A stretch of DNA of 64,000 nt from Eubacteriales bacterium (lineage in GTDB: Bacteria > Bacillota > Clostridia > Lachnospirales > Lachnospiraceae): the NCBI GenBank assembly GCA_030526005.1, contig JAUNDP010000004.1, positions 1 through 64,000 on the forward strand, written 5' to 3'. Below the pieces are notes generated by a model that was given only the letters and a program-made list of their open reading frames with translations, did not search any database and had not been told where the DNA came from. A program made the translations under genes and the position numbers. This document shows positions 59,083 through 64,000 of this stretch, one piece after another (the first letter of the stretch is position 1; each line of letters opens with the position of its first letter).

Positions 59083-60667
59083 ACATTTTCTCGTCCTTCC
59101 TGCAATATTGTTTTCGGTAATTGATCGGCGACATATTTGTCGCTTTTTTAAATGCAGTTGAGAAATGTGAAAAATGAGAATATCCTGTCATCTGCGCAAT
59201 CATACTGATTGAAGTTTCCGTTGCTGTGAGCAGATATTTTGCTCTTTCTATCCGCTCTTGATTGATATATTTCTGCAAAGAAATTCCTGCTTCTTTTTTG
59301 AACAGTCTCGAAAGATAATCTGCATTCATACAGACTTCACGGGCAACATCTTCGCATCCGATAATTTTATCCAGATTATGTCGGATATACGACTCTGCCT
59401 GCCCCACCACAGAAGAGTCATTCTTTATAAATAAGATAAAATCGCCTGTCTTTTTTATAATATGGAGACACCACTTTTCAAAATCCTCCGTTGTTAGAAG
59501 AGCCAATGCCGTCAGATCTATAGATTCTTTATCTTCAAATAGTAAATGTGCCTGCACATTTACTTCTTTAAGCAGTACATAGATTGCCTGCAGCAAATCA
59601 TTCTGCATTTTTTCCAGTAACACGCCATCTAACTTCTGCTCTTCCCGTTCCATTTTCAAATAGGAATGGATTCTGTAAAAAGCCTGTTCTTCCTGTTGTT
59701 CTCTGATGAGCTGAATCACTTCATTGTAATCAAACGGATCATATATTCTCTTTTTTCCACTTTGCCCGCTCTTTTTCCAGACCTGTCCTTCCACAGAGAC
59801 ATTGTTTCTTTCTTCTTTTCTTAAATCGGAGATCTCGCCTGCAAGTTCTTCCAGTTTCACACTGTTGCCGCAGTATCCGCTGATATCGCAGTGAAAAGAT
59901 TCCCGAAAAGCGTCCAGATACTGTCTGCATCCTTTCTGTACTTCCTCTTCTGACCATGTCCCACACAGAAGAACTGCGATTCCTCTTTCATGAACGTCTG
60001 CACAGACTACTTTGTCTGCCGTTTTCTGAAACAATTCATATGCTATATTTTTCATAATAAACTGTACCGATCCTCTGTCACATTCTTTGAGAGAAGCGGA
60101 CCATTTTTTCATGCAGAACAGAATTGGGAGATATCTCATATTTTCTTCCAGAGAGATCGTTCTCTGTTTTGCATATTCATTTAGCATTTTCCAGTTTCCT
60201 TCTATGATACCTAATATCACTTCGCTGAAGAAACGCTCCAGCATCACTTTATAATTCTTTTTCCAGTTTTTGCTTTCCTTTTCTAAATACTGCGTCTCTT
60301 TTCTTTTCTGAATTGCTCTTTCCAGTGCGCTGTTTAATTCTTCATCCGTGACCGGTTTCAGCAGATAGTCAAAGCTGCCCAGTTTGATTGCTGAGGTTGC
60401 ATATTGAAAATCAGCATGGCTTGTCAGAATCATCATCGTCACAGGATATCGTTCCTGGCGAATCCATGCCATCAGCTCCAAACCGTTTCCTTTTGGCATT
60501 TCTATGTCGCAAAGAGCAATATCTATCTTTTCCTTTTTCAGAATTTCTTTTGCTTCCTGCACCCGATATGCACAGAAAATATGGTCGATTCCAAGTTTTT
60601 CTGTCCAGATAGCGCTGCTGATTCCCTGTACTGCCAGCACATCATCATCGACAATTAATACATTCAT
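59066..60667 (-). CDS. YesN-type response regulator with AraC DNA-binding domain
   Basis: A 533-aa transcription regulator. The receiver domain (about 1-120) has the acidic pair in LIVDDD and the phospho-acceptor Asp54 in CDIEMPKGNG, with a later MILTSHADF and LLKPV. A long middle region of about 300 residues has no clear family. The C-terminal AraC domain (about 420-525) has two helix-turn-helix units: CEDVAREVCMNADYLSRLFKKE (ends shown) and SISMIAQMTGYSHFSHFSTAFKK (ends shown), with MSPINYRKQ at the end. It follows the kinase gene by 17 bases and probably binds the repeats at 57552-57585. Confidence 0.93.
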   Translation of the reverse strand: MNVLIVDDDVLAVQGISSAIWTEKLGIDHIFCAYRVQEAKEILKKEKIDIALCDIEMPKGNGLELMAWIRQERYPVTMMILTSHADFQYATSAIKLGSFDYLLKPVTDEELNSALERAIQKRKETQYLEKESKNWKKNYKVMLERFFSEVILGIIEGNWKMLNEYAKQRTISLEENMRYLPILFCMKKWSASLKECDRGSVQFIMKNIAYELFQKTADKVVCADVHERGIAVLLCGTWSEEEVQKGCRQYLDAFRESFHCDISGYCGNSVKLEELAGEISDLRKEERNNVSVEGQVWKKSGQSGKKRIYDPFDYNEVIQLIREQQEEQAFYRIHSYLKMEREEQKLDGVLLEKMQNDLLQAIYVLLKEVNVQAHLLFEDKESIDLTALALLTTEDFEKWCLHIIKKTGDFILFIKNDSSVVGQAESYIRHNLDKIIGCEDVAREVCMNADYLSRLFKKEAGISLQKYINQERIERAKYLLTATETSISMIAQMTGYSHFSHFSTAFKKATNMSPINYRKQYCRKDEKMYEENV

Positions 60668-60684
60668 TTTTTTCCTCCAAAACT

Positions 60685-62427
60685 TTATCCTTTTATTTTT
60701 ACTGTCTTTGAGAGCCAGATCTCTACAACTGCTCCTCCAGATTTCCCATTGCTAAAATAAATCTTTGCCCCTTCGCCATATAAAATAGAAAGGCGACTCT
60801 GTACATTGTAAATTCCGATTCTTTTTTTCCCTTCTCTCACCACGCACTGCTCTTTATTCAATGCTTCCAGAACTTCTTCATCAAATCCTTCTCCATTATC
60901 TCTGACACAGATCTTTAAAATCCCTTTCTCTTTTTCTGCCTCAATCCATATTTTCACTTCTCTTTCCTCTGATTCTCCATATTTGATACTGTTTTCTACA
61001 AAAGGCTGAATCGTCATAATTGGTATTTTTTCTTCCATCACTTCCTTAGGAATTTCCGTCTGAATCTGTATTTTGCTCATATTTGCCGTTCTCAGTTTCT
61101 GAATATGGAGATAGTTTTGAATAAATTCCACTTCCTCTTCCAGTAATACCCACGTTTCCCCGTACAGTGTATATCGAAAGTGTTTGACAAGCGACAGTGT
61201 CATATTTTTTACCATCTCCATACTGCCAAGTCGTGCATAGTTATATAGTACATTCATCGCATTGATAAAGAAATGAGGATTTGTCTGGATCTGTAAAAAA
61301 TCAAGCTGCGCTTTCTGCTTTTCGATCTTTTCCTCATAAACTTTGATTTTTAAATGCTTAATCTCTCTGAGCATTTTATTAAAACTGTCATTTAAAACAT
61401 AAAATTCTGTTGTATTGCTCTCTGTCGGAAATACAACATCAAGATCTCCTTCTTCGACCTTTTCGATCATCTGAGCGGTTCTCTCCAGCGGAATTGCCAG
61501 CTCCTCCTTTGAATAACGGATAAACGTCCATAAAAGCAGAATCGAAATGCAGATCAATGCTGCTGTAAAAACGCCGAACAGATATATTCCTTTCTGAATT
61601 TTCTGATCTAAAATCAGAGCCACAAAATAATATGTTCCATTTTCAATACTCTCTCCGATCACAACGTACCGTTTTTCAGGTCCAGTCAGATAATAATCTG
61701 AGAAATCTCGTTGCCAATCTATCTCTTCACTTTTGTATTTTTCATCTGAAGTCATAGGAACTTTCTCTTTGTCCAGCAAAAGCACCGTCTCCGCCTCTTC
61801 AATCGGTATCGTAACCATCTCATCCAGCACTCTTTGCACATCACTCCAGCTTCCATAATAGATTCCATATATGTAATAGATCCGTACCAGATAATATTCT
61901 CCGCCAATCTGTATATTAAACCATTCCGCTGAAATCTGTTGCTGAAGTTCTTCTTTTTCTGTCAGTTCTCTGATTTTCTGCTCCATCTCATTTTGCCATT
62001 CCACACTTTTGACATTTATCATCTCTTTCATATAGATCTCATATACAGGATCATACATAAAAAATCCATCCACAATCGTATGATATAGAGAAAGTCCCTT
62101 TCGAAATTCACTTTGCAGCTGATATCCGGCAAGTATTTTTTCATTGTAGCTTTTTGAAACGCCCACCTGCTCCACGACAAAATTATTTCCCAGATTTAAC
62201 AGATAATTTTTAATATCTGTAAATTTTGTATTCATCTGTTCTGCATACAGCTTCACTGTATTTCTGTTGGAAGCTGATACCTGTCCACGCAAAAGATGTG
62301 TCGCATACAGATTGCTTGCCATAAGAAATACAATAATCGGCACAATAAAAGAGACTGCGCATACCATCAGTCTTTTTTTAATTGAGTGCCTTTTCTTTAA
62401 GCGAGATGCCCAAACTGTTTTTTTCAT
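60685..62427 (-). CDS. YesM-type sensor histidine kinase
   Basis: A 580-aa membrane kinase. Transmembrane helix 1 is about residues 20-45 (LMVCAVSFIVPIIVFLMAS), then an extracytoplasmic sensor region of about 235 residues, helix 2 at about 281-303 (YLFGVFTAALICISILLLW) and a HAMP-like linker (about 305-360). The His_kinase domain has the phospho-acceptor His385 in QTNPHFFINAMN, and the ATPase domain has the N-box IQPFVENSIKYG (about 473-484) and DNGEGFD. The layout matches YesM kinases that sense oligosaccharides, often through a binding protein. Confidence 0.95.
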   Translation of the reverse strand: MKKTVWASRLKKRHSIKKRLMVCAVSFIVPIIVFLMASNLYATHLLRGQVSASNRNTVKLYAEQMNTKFTDIKNYLLNLGNNFVVEQVGVSKSYNEKILAGYQLQSEFRKGLSLYHTIVDGFFMYDPVYEIYMKEMINVKSVEWQNEMEQKIRELTEKEELQQQISAEWFNIQIGGEYYLVRIYYIYGIYYGSWSDVQRVLDEMVTIPIEEAETVLLLDKEKVPMTSDEKYKSEEIDWQRDFSDYYLTGPEKRYVVIGESIENGTYYFVALILDQKIQKGIYLFGVFTAALICISILLLWTFIRYSKEELAIPLERTAQMIEKVEEGDLDVVFPTESNTTEFYVLNDSFNKMLREIKHLKIKVYEEKIEKQKAQLDFLQIQTNPHFFINAMNVLYNYARLGSMEMVKNMTLSLVKHFRYTLYGETWVLLEEEVEFIQNYLHIQKLRTANMSKIQIQTEIPKEVMEEKIPIMTIQPFVENSIKYGESEEREVKIWIEAEKEKGILKICVRDNGEGFDEEVLEALNKEQCVVREGKKRIGIYNVQSRLSILYGEGAKIYFSNGKSGGAVVEIWLSKTVKIKG

Positions 62428-62459
62428 ATCTTTTCTCCGTATTTTTTATTTTTATATTT

Positions 62460-62478
62460 TATCACTGTAAAAGTGATA
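62460..62478. repeat. 7-bp inverted repeat upstream of the kinase gene
   Basis: TATCACT / AGTGATA with a 5-base loop, about 35 bases before the kinase start. It overlaps a possible -10 region, so it could be an operator. I could not identify a cognate regulator. Confidence 0.4.
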
Positions 62479-62592
62479 TCCCGTTCTATTTTTTGAAAAA
62501 TAAATTATGAAATTTTTTCTGTATGAATGATATCCTTTTAAGCAACTTCTAATGACTGATGTCAAAAACTTGTTAAATTTTTATGGAATTAT

Positions 62593-62642
62593 AAAAAAGG
62601 ACTGCTGCAAAACTTGATCTCTCTTCCATCTCCCCAGCAGTC
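62593..62642 (-). terminator. terminator of the sirtuin gene
   Basis: GACTGCTG (62600-62607) pairs with CAGCAGTC (62635-62642) and is followed on the minus strand by a T6 run (complement of 62593-62598). It lies about 30 bases past the stop. Confidence 0.8.
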
Positions 62643-62672
62643 TTCCAAATCTTACAGCAATCCATCTATCTT

Positions 62673-63407
62673 TTATTTATATCCTAATTTGCAAAGTACA
62701 TTGCGCGGCTGATCAAGAATGACTAAATCCGCCTTTCCATCCGAGTGGTGCTCTCTTTGATGAATCACCACAAGATATTTCCCATTGAAATAACGAATAT
62801 AGCTTTCAAATACTTCTGAATCCAATGTTGTACCCAGCACCAGCAATACCTCCGCTCTTTCAATTTCCGTGCAGGTATCACGCATCAGACGGCTGTCCAC
62901 CATCTCTCCAAACAAAGCCACTTCCGGCCGGATTGCTCCTCCGCACGTCTCGCACACCGGAATGCCCCTTGCATCTCGGACATACTCCATTGTATATTCC
63001 CGTCCGCAATGGAGACATTTATTCTTATATACACTTCCATGCAAATTGATCACATTTTGACATCCTGCCCGTTGTCCTTGTTCATAAATATTAGCAGTGA
63101 TCATATATTGAAGTTTTCCTGCTCTCTCCATCGCTGCAAGTACAGCTCCTGATTCTGTCGGACCTGGAAGTCCTTCTAAAAGTTCTTTTTTATAAAATTC
63201 AAAAAATTTTTCCGGACGCGTCGTATAATATACACTTGTAAAAATCTCCTCTGGAGAATCATGATATTTTTTTTCAATCTCATAAGCACGATCCTGATTT
63301 TTTAATCCGATGAAGCCTGCCTCTTCCATGATTCCTGATCCGCATAAGGCAACTGTATACTTACTTTCATCCAAAATTCGTTTTAGCATATCAATCTTTC
63401 TATTCAT
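62673..63407 (-). CDS. divergent Sir2-family protein (sirtuin)
   Basis: A 244-aa sirtuin homologue. The NAD-binding start reads CGSGIMEEAGF (22-32) in place of the usual GAGIS-x2-SGIPDFR; the PDF triplet is missing. The TQN(I/V)D motif is TANIY (104-108), so the aspartate is a tyrosine. The catalytic His is kept in NLHGSVY (His123), and four cysteines in two CxxC pairs (131/134 and 152/155) should bind zinc. RPEVALFGE and LVLGTTL are normal. The changes cast doubt on ordinary deacetylation; another acyl group, ADP-ribosylation or NAD hydrolysis is possible. Confidence 0.82.
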   Translation of the reverse strand: MNRKIDMLKRILDESKYTVALCGSGIMEEAGFIGLKNQDRAYEIEKKYHDSPEEIFTSVYYTTRPEKFFEFYKKELLEGLPGPTESGAVLAAMERAGKLQYMITANIYEQGQRAGCQNVINLHGSVYKNKCLHCGREYTMEYVRDARGIPVCETCGGAIRPEVALFGEMVDSRLMRDTCTEIERAEVLLVLGTTLDSEVFESYIRYFNGKYLVVIHQREHHSDGKADLVILDQPRNVLCKLGYK

Positions 63408-63595
63408 ATTAAAACCTCCTTGTGACGATTTGACGAAAACTATCCCCCTGATTTTTGATATCTTTTCGTGTTTTCTTCAAATTTCTATCTTCATTATATA
63501 TGGTTTATTGTAAATATGCTATCTTTTTTTTGATTCTTTTAAAAATTATTGTAAGTTTCTACTAATTTCTATTCTTTTCGACCTTTTTATTCTTT

Positions 63596-64000
63596 TTATG
63601 AGGCAAATTGTTTCTTCCATTTTCCACTTTTATAAAACACAAGCGAGAATACAGTTCCCACAACCCATCCAATCGGCCAGGAAAGCCATATTCCAAATGT
63701 TCCCATTGATCCGGCAAGCACATAAGAAAGCGCTACTCTTAAAATCAAGTCTGAAAATGTACAGATCATAAACATTTTCATTGCCCCTGATCCACGCAGT
63801 ACTCCGTCGGCAATCAGCTTCAGAGATATAACGAGGTAAAATGGAGATACAATTCTCAAAAATTCAACTCCCGTTTCCATAGCCTCTTTGCTCTCACTTC
63901 CCATAAACATGGAAAGCATTCCTTCGCCAAAAAAGAAAAATGCAATAAAAAACGGAACTGCAATCAAAAATGCCATTTTTACTGATGCCACGAATCCTTC
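63596..64000 (-). CDS. MATE family efflux transporter, C-terminal part (cut by window edge)
   Basis: The last 134 or so residues of a multidrug and toxin extrusion (MATE) transporter; the gene continues past 64000. Hydrophobic helices include MAFLIAVPFFIAFFFFGEGM, and the conserved RIVSPFYLVISLKLIADGVLRGSGAM region is present (LIADGVLRGSGAM is the family hallmark). The tail is GVLFYKSGKWKKQ-like and basic. It exports cationic drugs or metabolites using Na+ or H+. The first half is not available, so completeness cannot be judged. Confidence 0.85.
   Translation of the reverse strand, partial: EGFVASVKMAFLIAVPFFIAFFFFGEGMLSMFMGSESKEAMETGVEFLRIVSPFYLVISLKLIADGVLRGSGAMKMFMICTFSDLILRVALSYVLAGSMGTFGIWLSWPIGWVVGTVFSLVFYKSGKWKKQFAS

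Overview
This 64 kb window is chromosomal DNA from an anaerobic, low-to-mid GC Gram-positive bacterium. The best fit is a gut Lachnospiraceae (Clostridia; the Blautia / Mediterraneibacter / Dorea area). This rests on inference from gene content: the sporulation gene spoIIM, a tyrosine T-box leader, a CooS/CooF carbon monoxide dehydrogenase, a selenium-dependent molybdenum hydroxylase cluster, a Na+-pumping biotin decarboxylase, strong GGAGG-type ribosome binding sites, and TTG/GTG starts. Almost everything lies on the minus strand. The only plus-strand genes are the DAHP synthase (about 32.1-33.2 kb) and one ABC transporter pair (46.8-48.4 kb). There is no intact mobile element, CRISPR array, rRNA, or tRNA that I could recognise.

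Layout, left to right. 0-4 kb: an rpsA / ispH / cmk / flavoprotein operon read leftward into a clear terminator. 4-9.4 kb: a five-gene biotin-dependent sodium-pump operon that carries both an acyl-CoA-type and an oxaloacetate-type carboxyltransferase. 9.5-11 kb: a PurF-like protein that lacks the catalytic N-terminal cysteine. 11-21.4 kb: a long leftward series of metallophosphoesterase, scpA, scpB, a phospholipase-C-like protein, yqeB, yqeC, three xanthine dehydrogenase-type subunits, mocA and a D,D-carboxypeptidase; this is the selenium-dependent molybdenum hydroxylase system. 21.5-29.8 kb: a second D,D-carboxypeptidase, rpsU, alaS, an NlpC/P60 protein whose catalytic domain is split by a Ser/Glu/Thr-rich insert, a 42-residue membrane peptide, and tyrS behind a T-box with a UAC specifier. 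29.3-38.5 kb: rnhA, a membrane MutS-like ATPase, precorrin-2 dehydrogenase, the DAHP synthase, xerD, spoIIM, rny, recX, and recA with a LexA box.

38.7-48.4 kb: a left-handed beta-helix acyltransferase, topB, an ABC-2 exporter whose ATPase has a degenerate signature and a Walker B Glu-to-Gln change, asd, argH, queH, and the plus-strand ABC importer-type pair without a binding protein. 48.5-52.8 kb: a nitroreductase and a cooS-cooF-flavoprotein operon. 52.9-54 kb: a secreted protein with three YARHG repeats. 54.4-62.4 kb: a carbohydrate-sensing module of YesM-type kinase, YesN-type regulator, a solute-binding protein without permeases, and a large secreted GH3 glycosidase with reversed domain order. 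The GH3 promoter has two 13-bp direct repeats exactly 21 bp apart, at the position expected for an AraC-type activator. 62.6-64 kb: a divergent sirtuin and the C-terminal end of a MATE transporter cut by the window edge.

Three short intergenic stem-loops (near 21.4, 44.48 and 46.72 kb) resemble right ends of IS200/IS605-type elements and may be relics. Coordinates of starts were adjusted where a ribosome binding site clearly decides the start codon.
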